64,000 nucleotides of DNA, from assembly GCA_964474455.1 (NCBI GenBank), contig CAYYSU010000007.1:1-64000 (forward strand), given 5' to 3'. The notes under the pieces are model-generated. The model was not told where the DNA came from. It was given only the letters and a program-made list of their open reading frames with translations, and ran no database searches. The position numbers were made by a program, and so were the translations under genes. This DNA is from BM520 sp964474455 (GTDB lineage: Bacteria > Bacteroidota > Bacteroidia > Bacteroidales > BM520). Positions 50,233-59,446 of this stretch are shown here, in pieces (position 1 is the first letter of the stretch; each line of letters begins with the position of its first letter).

Positions 50233-52059
50233 ATGAACGAAAAAGCACTACGCCCGATTACCGACTGGCTGCCCATCACCAAACAGGAGATGGAAAAGCA
50301 CGGCTGGTCGCAACCCGATGTTATACTTATCAGCGGCGACGCTTATGTGGATCACCCTGCATTTGGAAATGCCTTTATCGCCCGCGTGCTGGAATATGCC
50401 GGGCTGAAAGTAGCAATCATCCCACAACCCAACTGGCAGGATGACCTGAGAGACTTTAAGAAGTTCGGAGCACCGAGACTCTTTTTTGCCATCACCTCCG
50501 GAAATATGGACTCTATGGTGAACCATTATACCGCAAACAAACGCTTACGCTCCGACGATGCATATACACCGGGAAATAAGGCCGGTTTTAGACCCGACTA
50601 CGCCCTCACCGTTTATAGTAAAATCATCAAAGAGCTATATCCTGATTCGCCGGTTATAATCGGCGGCATAGAAGCGTCACTGCGAAGGCTCACACACTAC
50701 GACTACTGGTCGGATGAGTTAAAGCAGTCGGTGCTGGCGGAGACAAAAGCCGACCTCCTGGTTTACGGCATGGGAGAATTACCTATTACGCAAATAGCTG
50801 AACGCATACAAAAAGGGGAAGATATCTCCACATTGACGGATATTCCACAGACGGCACTTCTCACCACAAACCCCACCCCGGAAGCCACATTCCTGGCAGA
50901 ATTTAACCTCTGCAAAAAGGACAAACGAGCCTTCGCTGAGGCATTTAAAATCATAGAGACAGAGTCGAACAGGATGAAGCCTGCAACGCTGGCACAGAAA
51001 CAGGAAGACGGAATCTTCGTGCAGGTAAACCCACCATTTCCAACCATGGAAAGCCATATACTGGACAAATATTACGAATTGCCATACACCAGAACACCTC
51101 ATCCCAAATATAAAAAACGCGGAGTTATTCCGGCGTATGAGATGATTCGCCACTCAGTGAACATCCATCGCGGATGCTTTGGCGGATGCGCCTTCTGCAC
51201 AATATCAGCACACCAGGGGAAATTTATCGCCTCCAGAAGTGAGAAATCCATACTTAAAGAGGTGAAAAAGATTACAGAAATGGAGGATTTCTACGGCACC
51301 ATTACCGACCTGGGAGGGCCGTCGGCTAATATGTACCGCATGAAAGGTGTGGACGAAAGGTTGTGTCTCAAATGCAGAAGACCGTCGTGTGTGTTTCCCA
51401 TGATCTGCAAAAACCTGGATGCAGATCACAAACCCTTAACAGAACTATACACCAAAGCGCGAAAGATAAAAGGTGTGAAGCACGTATTCATCAGTAGCGG
51501 CATACGTTACGACATGCTGCTATCCGCAAACCATCATACCAATGTACATATCAGCGAATACACATCCAATCTCATCCGGCATCATATCAGTGGTAGGCTA
51601 AAGGTAGCGCCGGAGCACACCTCCGACGATGTGCTTAACATCATGAGAAAGGGAAGCTTTTCACAGTTTCATGTATTCAAGAAGCTCTTCGACAAGGGCA
51701 ACAAAGAGGTCGGATTAAAGCAGCAGCTTATCCCCTATTTCATCAGTAGTCACCCGGGGAGTAAACTAACAGATATGGCTCATCTTGCCGCAGAGACCAA
51801 GGCCATGGGCTTTCGTTTGGAGCAGATCCAGGATTTCACTCCCACACCGATGACCCTGGCCACAGTAATGTTCTACACCGGCCTTGACCCGTACACCGGG
51901 AAGCCTGTTTACACCGCCAAATCACAGAATGACAAGAGAGATCAGCGGATATTCTTTTTCTGGTACAAGGGAGAAAACCGACGCCGTATCACCACCATCT
52001 TAGATAAGGAGAACAGGCTCGATCTGGCGAAGGCGCTGTTGGCAGGCAAGAAAAGGTGA
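50233..52059 (+). CDS. YgiQ-family radical SAM protein
   Basis: A 608-residue protein of the YgiQ family. It has an N-terminal B12-binding-like region (PDVILISGDAYVDHPAFGNA) and a radical SAM core with C315-x3-C319-x2-C322 in NIHRGCFGGCAFCTIS. An additional cysteine cluster is seen in RLCLKCRRPSCVFPMICKNL. The family's reaction is unknown; it is common in anaerobes and facultative bacteria. Length and motifs are typical. The start MNEKALRPITDWLPITKQEM is the family norm. Confidence 0.93.
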   Translation: MNEKALRPITDWLPITKQEMEKHGWSQPDVILISGDAYVDHPAFGNAFIARVLEYAGLKVAIIPQPNWQDDLRDFKKFGAPRLFFAITSGNMDSMVNHYTANKRLRSDDAYTPGNKAGFRPDYALTVYSKIIKELYPDSPVIIGGIEASLRRLTHYDYWSDELKQSVLAETKADLLVYGMGELPITQIAERIQKGEDISTLTDIPQTALLTTNPTPEATFLAEFNLCKKDKRAFAEAFKIIETESNRMKPATLAQKQEDGIFVQVNPPFPTMESHILDKYYELPYTRTPHPKYKKRGVIPAYEMIRHSVNIHRGCFGGCAFCTISAHQGKFIASRSEKSILKEVKKITEMEDFYGTITDLGGPSANMYRMKGVDERLCLKCRRPSCVFPMICKNLDADHKPLTELYTKARKIKGVKHVFISSGIRYDMLLSANHHTNVHISEYTSNLIRHHISGRLKVAPEHTSDDVLNIMRKGSFSQFHVFKKLFDKGNKEVGLKQQLIPYFISSHPGSKLTDMAHLAAETKAMGFRLEQIQDFTPTPMTLATVMFYTGLDPYTGKPVYTAKSQNDKRDQRIFFFWYKGENRRRITTILDKENRLDLAKALLAGKKR

Positions 52060-52212
52060 CGGGTAGAATCGTAGCGCTTCCTGATTTTTATTCAATAATT
52101 ATAGAAACTATTGCCACACATTTGAAAATCAGACACCAAGCCGTAATAAATATGACAGTAGATTAGGGTTATGGTTTTCGAGTCTCTATATCCCAAAATC
52201 CTCTCCCGGTAA

Positions 52213-52267
52213 ATTCGCACCGCCGTGCGAATCTTAGGAGAACACCATGCCACTGCCGTGCGAATCT
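52213..52267. repeat. Hairpin plus 13-base direct repeat
   Basis: ATTCGCAC-CGCC-GTGCGAAT forms a perfect 8-base-pair hairpin at 52213-52232. GCCGTGCGAATCT occurs at 52222-52234 and again at 52255-52267, 33 bases apart. This could be part of a dispersed intergenic repeat family; no second full copy is evident in the window. Confidence 0.7.
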
Positions 52268-52484
52268 CAGATAATATAACAGCATCCTCTCCTGCGACTA
52301 AAAATAAATTATTTATCATATACAATACACTGCGTTCCATAAAAAAAACACAAAACACTTGGCATTAGATCAACAATATATAATAATTGTAAGCACATTT
52401 GGGGTGATGCATTTTTGAAGTCAAGACATTTTTGTACGCAAGATACTAAATCGCTGTAAACATATAAAACTCCTGACAACGCCA

Positions 52485-52502
52485 ATCCCTATAGATAGGG
52501 AT
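52485..52502. repeat. Perfect short palindrome
   Basis: ATCCCTAT-AG-ATAGGGAT, an 8-base inverted repeat with a 2-base centre, 88 bases beyond the end of the giant surface-protein gene. It has no T run; it may be an operator-like site or a remnant. Confidence 0.5.
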
Positions 52503-52589
52503 GACATCTTTTTCATAACATATAAAAATACAGCAGCAACACGATACTAGCGTCACCAACAGAATAAAATCAAGATCATAGCTTAAGGC

Positions 52590-55500
52590 TTATCGCCCCA
52601 CAACAAATCTTTTTACAGCAGTTCCCAGAGCTGTCTTTATCTTAAGCATATATACTCCGGGGCTGAGATCTTCTGTTTCGATCTCTGTCTTTCCGTAACA
52701 TCCGTCCTTAATCATAAGTTCCTGACCTGATATAGTGTACACTTTAACACTATAGTCGTTATTATTCATAACCTCAACAAACAGCACATCTTTAGCGGGG
52801 ACAGGATACATATTCACTGTTAGTATAGCATTTTCAGGATTTCCGGTAACTTTTGTAAATGAGGTTACTGCACCTAAGCCATTGGAGGCGAAAAGTTCCT
52901 TATTCGGGTAGTTTTCACTGAATTCGGCTGCCAATATGGTTTCCGTATTCGTCTCTTTCTGCCATAAGCGGAATTGCATCGGTTCATTCTCTATCATACC
53001 GTCAATAGAATCTGTGGTAGGATCATCGCCGAACACTGTAACTGCACTATTTTGTCCATTTTGAGATATCTCAACGACACCCACGCAACGACCGGCTGCA
53101 TTAAATACTCCGAGGATATCGCCACTACAAAACTCCGATATCACATCAGATACTAAAGATATAATATGCGAATTTGCTGTACGGGTAACACTATTCCATG
53201 GGTTTACAAACTCTTTAGTATAATTCTCGACCTTCGAGGCTGTTCCATTTGCAAATGATATCTGAGCAGGATTCTCCAGAGCCAACATATATGATTTTCC
53301 GGGTGTCAGGGTCTGAAGGCTATAAACCTGAGTTCCAGGCCAGTATACTTCAGGAGAGGCAACGGCTTTTACGATTAAGATATTCCCTGCAAGAGGTTCA
53401 AAAACAGAGGCTGCGGAGACCGGATCTTCAACGAGAACAGGTATCAGGCTCCATCCCTGATCCAGATCGATAGCAAGTACTTCTGCCGGGTCTCCGATGA
53501 AGGTAACATTAACAGGATTCTCAACCTTAATTTTATACCCCTGCCATGTATCCCAGTTCGGGATCGTATTAGCATAAGGTGGCCAGTAAACTCCGGTGAG
53601 ATCTTTCACAATAACGAGGTCATCAAATATTGGAGCAAAGATATTCTCCGTGCTATTATCGTCAGGGACTACCCATGAGGATATTCCACTCCATCCTGCA
53701 TTCAAAGAGACCTGATGAACAGATTGGCATGTATCTACTACATTTACGGTAACCTCAGCACAATTTGAGATACCACATAAGGATTCCCATAAAGCATAAT
53801 ATGTTGTCGTATCCTGAGGAGAGGGGATTATTATCTGTATGCCTGTTCCAATAGCACCGCCACCGCAGCTTCCTTCATACCAGTTCACAACATCACCATT
53901 TCCACCATGTGCGGTAAGGGTAATTGTTCCGGGATCATTAATACATACTTCCGTTTGTGATGCCGTAACCTCTTCAGGTGCTTCAGGTAAAGGAAGTACT
54001 GTCACAACGACAGGAACACATTCTGAAACAGCACACTCATTTTCCCATTGAGCACAATATATTGTTTCCTCAACAGGAGAATCAACAAATAAAGGAGAAC
54101 CCGTTCCTATCATAACATCATCTACATACCAGGCAATATTTTCACCTGCGCCACCCTGAGCATAAAGAGTTATCTGACCGGGGTCATTAACACAAACCTC
54201 TTCAACAGAAGCATATACAGTTTCAGGAGCTACGGGAAGCTCTATTACTGTCACATCTACAGAGATACAATCGCTGATACCACAACTGTTTTCCCATGCA
54301 GCACAATATGTGGTAGGGATAACCGGGGATGCCAAAGTTAGCGGAGTACCGGAGCCGATATAGTTGTCATTGGCAAACCACTTCATCTCATCACCGGAAC
54401 CCTCTTCACTATAAAGGGTTATTGTTCCGGAATCGTTAATACACACATTAGAATCTGATACTGTTACAAGAGTTGGAGCTACAGGAAGAGGAAGAACGGT
54501 TATTGTGAATGGCGTGCATTCACTAAATCCGCAGCTATTTTCAAAAGCGGCACAATATGTTGTTGTTATCTCAGGAGAATCGATAGTTATATCACTTCCG
54601 GTACCGATTTCAAGGTCTTCAACATACCAGTGTACAACATCTCCACTTCCGCCAACAGCAGTTAGAGTAATTGTTCCGGGGTCGTTAACACACACTTGAT
54701 CGCGTGATGAGACCACCATATCGGGAGCTATGGCAACAGGAAGGACATTTACCGTTACCGGTATCAACTCGCTGCTGTCGCATATATTTTTCCATGCGGC
54801 ATAGTATGTTGTAGTCTCTTCAGGTGAATCGACCTCTAAAGGTGTTCCTGTTCCTGCTATTTCTCCATTGGCATACCAATTCAGGACATCACCACTACCA
54901 CCTATGGCAGCAAGCTCTATTGTTCCTGAATCATTAATACAAACCTCATAATCTGATGAGATCACTGATTCCGGAGCGACAGGTAATGGTAAGACCGTAA
55001 TGGTAACCGATACACACTCTGTAATACCACAGTTATTTTCATATTGGGCGCAGTATGTAGTGGTAACTTCCGGAGAGTTGATGACAAGTGGATTTCCGAT
55101 GCCCATTTCTATACCTTCAGAGAACCATCGTAATATAGCACCATTTCCTCCGGTTGCGGTAAGAAAAATTGTTCCGGCATCGTCAGCACAGAAGCCATCT
55201 CTGTCTGAAGTAATGCTTTGTGGCGCCACCGGCTGGTCAACAACAATCACTGTAGCATTATCTGAAGCCGAGGAGAGGAATGTACTTAAATCGCAACGAT
55301 AAACTGTATTTGCATTTGGCGATACAATAATCTGAGTTTGTGAAGAAGAGAACCCTGCCGGTATTGATGACCAGGCAAATGTATAATTTCCGGATCCACC
55401 ACCCGGGCTGGCACTCAATATAAGATTGTTGCCTGCACATAGTTCTGTGCTTTCAGGCCACACCTCCACAGTAAGCACATCTGCATTAAGACTTAATAGT

Positions 55501-57815
55501 TCGCTAAGCGCATTGGTATGATATTTTCCATCAAAGGTATAGGGATTCGTAACATGATATGTTGCTATAGCTTCATAATCCGTTGCATTGAACATACGGT
55601 ATATTCTCCAACGAAAAATTTCACCTTCATAAAAACCATCTTTTATAGCTGAAGAGGGATCATTGCCATAAGCAGTAACGGAATTCGTTCCTGTCCATTC
55701 ACAGAAGCCACCACACTTTTCTGTTTGCGTTGCTTCATCCCAATAGAAGACTCCAATAAAATCACCAATAGAAACTTGAGATCCATTAATTTTCGGATGA
55801 GAATATATTGGTATAGAGATAATATGAGAATTATCCGTAGGAACCACACCCCATCCCGGAGGAGTATATGATGTGCTTCCTTCATAATCATGATTTATAA
55901 GATTGTTTGTCACCGGATTATATGGTCGGGATGGTGGGCTAAAAGTATAATTATCTTTATCAGGATATGCTGTACCTGACCATCCGTAAGGCAATTCAAT
56001 GGAGTAATAGCCTTCAATATCTGTGGTATCACTTCCTCCACCATTGTTAAAAAAGACGGTAACACCTTCTATGGGATCTCCGCCATCTGTCTGAAGTATA
56101 TTTCCAGATACAAACACTGATTGTTCTGTTGCAGTAAAATTTTCTGAGAGTTTGTTTTGAGACAGATTGGAGAATACTTTGTTATTAGGAGAAAAACTAT
56201 ACCCCAGGAGGTTAGGTGTTGCGAAACCGGAATAACCATAATCAAGAGTAATAGAGTAATTACCGTTTGCATCAGTAATAACATTTCCTCCTCCATTGGA
56301 AAACACAACATTGACCCCCCCCACAGGCTCCCCTGTTGAAGTGGATATATCACCTGCTACAGTAACACTCTGACTTGTCCCTGTAAAGTTAAGATCCGTC
56401 TTATCGACAATTGCATTCACAACATTGTGGATTACGGGTGTGAAAATAAACCCTACTTTAACCGGTTGTATTGTACCGGTCCACCCTAACTCAACCTCGA
56501 AGGAATAGTAACCGGCGGCATTTGAAAATACGGGTGCTTCACCAGATATTATAAGCTTCGTATTTTGAATCGGATCACCATCATCATCATATACATTCCC
56601 GGACATTGTTAATGTCTGAACAGTGCCCTCAAAGTCTTGCCCGGAGAGGTTTCCGTATAGCGGTTGAATATTTCGTTGTTCAGGAGAGAAGCTAAAACCA
56701 TATTTTACCGGAGTAACAACACCTGTCCATCCATAAGCACTGGAAAACGACCAGTTTCCCGTGACGTCGGTAAAAACAGACGTTAACCCGGTGAGCTGTA
56801 TCTCGACATCCTCCATGGGTGTACCATTATCATGTACCATCCCGGACACAGTATATGTTATATCATCAGCTACATAGTCCTGATTCGTAAGACTTGTTGT
56901 TACATCAGTATAGTCTATGGTGACTGGAGAAAAGACCTTTCCATTCATTGAAGGGGTTGCTGCTCCACTCCATCCATAACTTAAAGATATTGAGTATGTT
57001 CCTGAGCTGGTTGTGGTTACGACACCACCTCCGTTTGAAAATGCTATCGTAACTCCCGGGAGAGCTGCTCCATTCTGCGACACACTACCTGAAATTGTTA
57101 CATCCCCATGATCCACAGAAAAGTCATTCCCCGTTGATGGAGCAGTGATGCCTGAAAGAGCTATTGAGACGGGATCAAAAGTATATGTAGAAGATAACGG
57201 AATGATTTCACCTGACCACTGGTCGGGCACACATCTGACATATTGACCATCAGCATCAGTAACAACGGAGTTAACACCATTTGTAAACGTTACTTCTATA
57301 TCTTCCAATGGTATTCCATTACCCGTTATTATGCCTGAGACAGCATGAATAACAGATCCTGTTCCATGAACCATTGCCAGGCTTGTCAACCCATTAGGCA
57401 CCCAATTAAGGCCACTTAAAGAGGATGAATTTAACACCGCTGTTACAGAAGTATATTCCACCTCCCCGCACCAGCTGTAGACTCTAAAGATAAACTCTTC
57501 ATTATTTGCAAATCCATCCTTGACGCCCGGAGTCATATTATCATCACCAAAAGCTGATATTGCCGTTCCGCTACCGCCTGTCCATTCTATAGCACCGCCG
57601 CAGGTCTCACCGCCCTGATCATTAATAAAAAAAACACCAATATAATCTCCTACCTCTATTGGAGCCCCATTAATAATTGGTGTCTGCGCAATACTAATGG
57701 TATGGTTATCACCTGTTACAGTATACTCCCATCCCGGAGGTAATCCTTGCGCATTAAGATTTGAAAAAATGAAAACTGCTACTATCAGTATTAGAATTGT
57801 CTTAACTCTGCCCAT
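52590..57815 (-). CDS. Giant T9SS-sorted multidomain surface protein
   Basis: A 1741-residue exported protein. A signal peptide (1-23, ending NLNAQ) is followed by a domain of about 130 residues with DYIGVF, CGG and FGDD motifs. Six carboxypeptidase-regulatory-like repeats of about 82 residues span roughly 155-646 (each with G-x-P-x-x-x-V, a D/N-G-x-Y-S turn and YGWSG). A second copy of the first domain (647-781), a PKD/Ig-like unit (782-862), six Ig-like repeats of about 84 residues (862-1365, each with VCxNDPGTI and TTYCAxxxN), a GWS-repeat region (1365-1525), a third copy of the first domain (to about 1660), and a type A sorting domain ending MLKIKTALGTAVKRFVVGR complete it. It is probably secreted through SprA and anchored or released at the cell surface; binding partners are unknown. 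Confidence 0.9.
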   Translation of the reverse strand: MGRVKTILILIVAVFIFSNLNAQGLPPGWEYTVTGDNHTISIAQTPIINGAPIEVGDYIGVFFINDQGGETCGGAIEWTGGSGTAISAFGDDNMTPGVKDGFANNEEFIFRVYSWCGEVEYTSVTAVLNSSSLSGLNWVPNGLTSLAMVHGTGSVIHAVSGIITGNGIPLEDIEVTFTNGVNSVVTDADGQYVRCVPDQWSGEIIPLSSTYTFDPVSIALSGITAPSTGNDFSVDHGDVTISGSVSQNGAALPGVTIAFSNGGGVVTTTSSGTYSISLSYGWSGAATPSMNGKVFSPVTIDYTDVTTSLTNQDYVADDITYTVSGMVHDNGTPMEDVEIQLTGLTSVFTDVTGNWSFSSAYGWTGVVTPVKYGFSFSPEQRNIQPLYGNLSGQDFEGTVQTLTMSGNVYDDDGDPIQNTKLIISGEAPVFSNAAGYYSFEVELGWTGTIQPVKVGFIFTPVIHNVVNAIVDKTDLNFTGTSQSVTVAGDISTSTGEPVGGVNVVFSNGGGNVITDANGNYSITLDYGYSGFATPNLLGYSFSPNNKVFSNLSQNKLSENFTATEQSVFVSGNILQTDGGDPIEGVTVFFNNGGGSDTTDIEGYYSIELPYGWSGTAYPDKDNYTFSPPSRPYNPVTNNLINHDYEGSTSYTPPGWGVVPTDNSHIISIPIYSHPKINGSQVSIGDFIGVFYWDEATQTEKCGGFCEWTGTNSVTAYGNDPSSAIKDGFYEGEIFRWRIYRMFNATDYEAIATYHVTNPYTFDGKYHTNALSELLSLNADVLTVEVWPESTELCAGNNLILSASPGGGSGNYTFAWSSIPAGFSSSQTQIIVSPNANTVYRCDLSTFLSSASDNATVIVVDQPVAPQSITSDRDGFCADDAGTIFLTATGGNGAILRWFSEGIEMGIGNPLVINSPEVTTTYCAQYENNCGITECVSVTITVLPLPVAPESVISSDYEVCINDSGTIELAAIGGSGDVLNWYANGEIAGTGTPLEVDSPEETTTYYAAWKNICDSSELIPVTVNVLPVAIAPDMVVSSRDQVCVNDPGTITLTAVGGSGDVVHWYVEDLEIGTGSDITIDSPEITTTYCAAFENSCGFSECTPFTITVLPLPVAPTLVTVSDSNVCINDSGTITLYSEEGSGDEMKWFANDNYIGSGTPLTLASPVIPTTYCAAWENSCGISDCISVDVTVIELPVAPETVYASVEEVCVNDPGQITLYAQGGAGENIAWYVDDVMIGTGSPLFVDSPVEETIYCAQWENECAVSECVPVVVTVLPLPEAPEEVTASQTEVCINDPGTITLTAHGGNGDVVNWYEGSCGGGAIGTGIQIIIPSPQDTTTYYALWESLCGISNCAEVTVNVVDTCQSVHQVSLNAGWSGISSWVVPDDNSTENIFAPIFDDLVIVKDLTGVYWPPYANTIPNWDTWQGYKIKVENPVNVTFIGDPAEVLAIDLDQGWSLIPVLVEDPVSAASVFEPLAGNILIVKAVASPEVYWPGTQVYSLQTLTPGKSYMLALENPAQISFANGTASKVENYTKEFVNPWNSVTRTANSHIISLVSDVISEFCSGDILGVFNAAGRCVGVVEISQNGQNSAVTVFGDDPTTDSIDGMIENEPMQFRLWQKETNTETILAAEFSENYPNKELFASNGLGAVTSFTKVTGNPENAILTVNMYPVPAKDVLFVEVMNNNDYSVKVYTISGQELMIKDGCYGKTEIETEDLSPGVYMLKIKTALGTAVKRFVVGR

Positions 57816-57858
57816 AATGTAATATCTTAGTTTTTGCTATTTTATCTGTTATTAATAA

Positions 57859-57866
57859 TAAAAGTA
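57859..57866 (-). promoter_or_regulatory. Possible -7 element of the giant surface-protein gene
   Basis: TACTTTTA on the minus strand, one mismatch to TAnnTTTG, 43 bases before the ATG at 57815. No good -33 element. Confidence 0.3.
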
Positions 57867-57874
57867 AAAAAAAG

Positions 57875-57919
57875 TAATCAATTGTCGGTAAAAATAATCA
57901 ATTCTACTTTCTACCGACA
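57875..57919. promoter_or_regulatory. Candidate operator in a divergent promoter region
   Basis: TAATCAATT occurs twice (57875-57883 and 57895-57903), 20 bases apart, and an inverted repeat TGTCGGTA (57883-57890) / TACCGACA (57912-57919) brackets the second copy. The cluster lies between the divergent giant surface-protein gene and the C69 peptidase gene, beyond both candidate -7 elements, as a shared regulator site would. Confidence 0.4.
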
Positions 57920-57985
57920 TGGCACAAAGATTTACATATAAAAGCTCATGTAAAATCTAAATCTTTTTCCAAGGTAAAAAATTCT

Positions 57986-57993
57986 TACTTTTA
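57986..57993 (+). promoter_or_regulatory. Possible -7 element of the C69 peptidase gene
   Basis: TACTTTTA, one mismatch to TAnnTTTG, 18 bases before the ATG at 58012. The same A-ending variant precedes the genes at 20440, 34895 and 57815. Confidence 0.35.
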
Positions 57994-58011
57994 CAGATAA
58001 ATTCATGGCTT

Positions 58012-59442
58012 ATGCTTCGTAACATTTTTCTTTTTCTTCTCCTTGCCGGGATGCTTGTTAGTCATGCGCAGGAAGAGTCTTTTAATTGTTATACCCTTAT
58101 CGCCGGGAGAGATGCCACTGCCGACGGATCTGTTATGGTAGCTCATAATGAGGATGACTTTGGCGAACAGATAGTGAACTTCTATAAAGTTCCGTCGCGA
58201 CCGGCAGGTACTACTTTCTATACAAACGAAGGTGCGGAGATAGTAAGCACTGTGGAGTCAGTACCTTATTTATGGCTTGATATGCCGGGGATGAATTTCT
58301 CCGACAGCTTCTTAAACGAGAATGGCGTTTTAGTGGTCTCCAACCAGTGTTCCAGCAGAGAAAAAAATCCTGATATCACAGAAGGAGGCATTCAGTATCA
58401 ACTGAGGAAACAGGTTGCAGAACAGGCTCGCAGCGCGCGCCATGGAGTAACCATTGCCATTGAGCTGATTGAGAAATATGGGTATAACTCCTCGGGGAGA
58501 AGCTATACTATTGCTGATACACAAGAAGCATTTATCCTCGCAATTGTTAACGGTAAACATTTCGCAGCGGTAAGGGTTCCCGACGATAAGGTTGCCGTTA
58601 TACCAAACTACTACACCATTACAGATATCGATATCACAGATACTGTAAATTATATCGTGTCACCGGATATCATTGATTATGCAGAAAGCCAGGGATGGTA
58701 TGATCCTTCGGAAGGCGAGTTTAACTTCCGCCTGGCATACTCCGGTGAGGAGTCGCTGAAACATCCGGTGAATATTGGGAGGATGTGGAGAGGAGTATCT
58801 GTTCTCTCAGGAATCGATTACGACTACAATGACACCTTCCCCACCTTTCTTACTCCTGAGGAACCAGTTGAGCTCAAGACATTTATGAACCTGCTGCGGG
58901 ATCATTATGAAGGCACGGATTTATCATACGAAAATAAAAAACAAAAGACGCCCCACGCCGAGGAAGGTAGCCCATGCGCCATACATACTCAATATGGTCT
59001 TGTGGCACAATTACGTTCCCATATGCCTGTGGAGATTGGCGCGGTGATGTGGCTGGCAATGAGAAGACCATGCACCCAGGCATTTATACCCTGGTATGCC
59101 GGCATCTCAGAAATCCCCTTTGGATTCTCAAGATATGACATCCAGTGGGCAGAGATGAATCATCAGAATCCTGAAGAAGGAACCTGGGACAGAGTTCCGG
59201 TGCACTCCTACTTCTTCTATAAAGACTATGCGGATTTTGTAGATAAAAACTATTCTTTCAGACAAAAAGAGGCCTTGAAAAGAACCTCAAAAACAGAGAA
59301 TCGTTTTCTGGAACGTCAGGAGAAATTTGAAAAAAGGCTTTTAAAACTAAAAAATAAAAACAGCACTCGTTTTCAGTCAAAACTCAATGACATAACAGAG
59401 CGAGGCACATCACAAACCATAAAAAACAGCTTAAAAAAATAG
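58012..59442 (+). CDS. C69-family dipeptidase
   Basis: A 476-residue exported peptidase of the N-terminal-nucleophile PepD family. The signal peptide (MLRNIFLFLLLAGMLVSHAQ) is followed by NCYTLIAGRDATADGSVMVAHNEDD; in C69 enzymes the cysteine becomes the N-terminal nucleophile after processing, with the GRDATADGS loop conserved. Later segments PCAIHTQYGLVAQLRSHMP and AVMWLAMRRPCTQAFIPWYAG are also family marks. The last 60 residues are a highly charged helix. The GH92 gene starts 4 bases after the stop, so the two are translationally linked, a surface or periplasmic glycopeptide-degrading pair by inference. Confidence 0.92.
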   Translation: MLRNIFLFLLLAGMLVSHAQEESFNCYTLIAGRDATADGSVMVAHNEDDFGEQIVNFYKVPSRPAGTTFYTNEGAEIVSTVESVPYLWLDMPGMNFSDSFLNENGVLVVSNQCSSREKNPDITEGGIQYQLRKQVAEQARSARHGVTIAIELIEKYGYNSSGRSYTIADTQEAFILAIVNGKHFAAVRVPDDKVAVIPNYYTITDIDITDTVNYIVSPDIIDYAESQGWYDPSEGEFNFRLAYSGEESLKHPVNIGRMWRGVSVLSGIDYDYNDTFPTFLTPEEPVELKTFMNLLRDHYEGTDLSYENKKQKTPHAEEGSPCAIHTQYGLVAQLRSHMPVEIGAVMWLAMRRPCTQAFIPWYAGISEIPFGFSRYDIQWAEMNHQNPEEGTWDRVPVHSYFFYKDYADFVDKNYSFRQKEALKRTSKTENRFLERQEKFEKRLLKLKNKNSTRFQSKLNDITERGTSQTIKNSLKK

Positions 59443-59446
59443 TGAT

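Larger units (their letters stand above)
52060..52589. other. Non-coding stretch with repeats and palindromes
   Basis: A 530-base gap between the YgiQ-type gene and the giant surface-protein gene, which converge on it. I see no convincing gene. It contains the 13-base direct repeat at 52222-52234 and 52255-52267, the small hairpin at 52213-52232 and the palindrome at 52485-52502. An 88-codon reverse frame (52358-52092) merely translates the repeats and lacks recognisable features. Confidence 0.6.

Noticed and set aside
52092..52358. 88-codon reverse frame between YgiQ-type and giant surface-protein genes
   Set aside because: Its only notable feature is an internal repeat that comes from the 13-base DNA direct repeat; no family match by eye.
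53700..55300. Regular DNA repeats as a possible CRISPR array
   Set aside because: The spacing is about 250 bases and the repeats encode Ig-like protein units; there are no short identical repeats with unique spacers.
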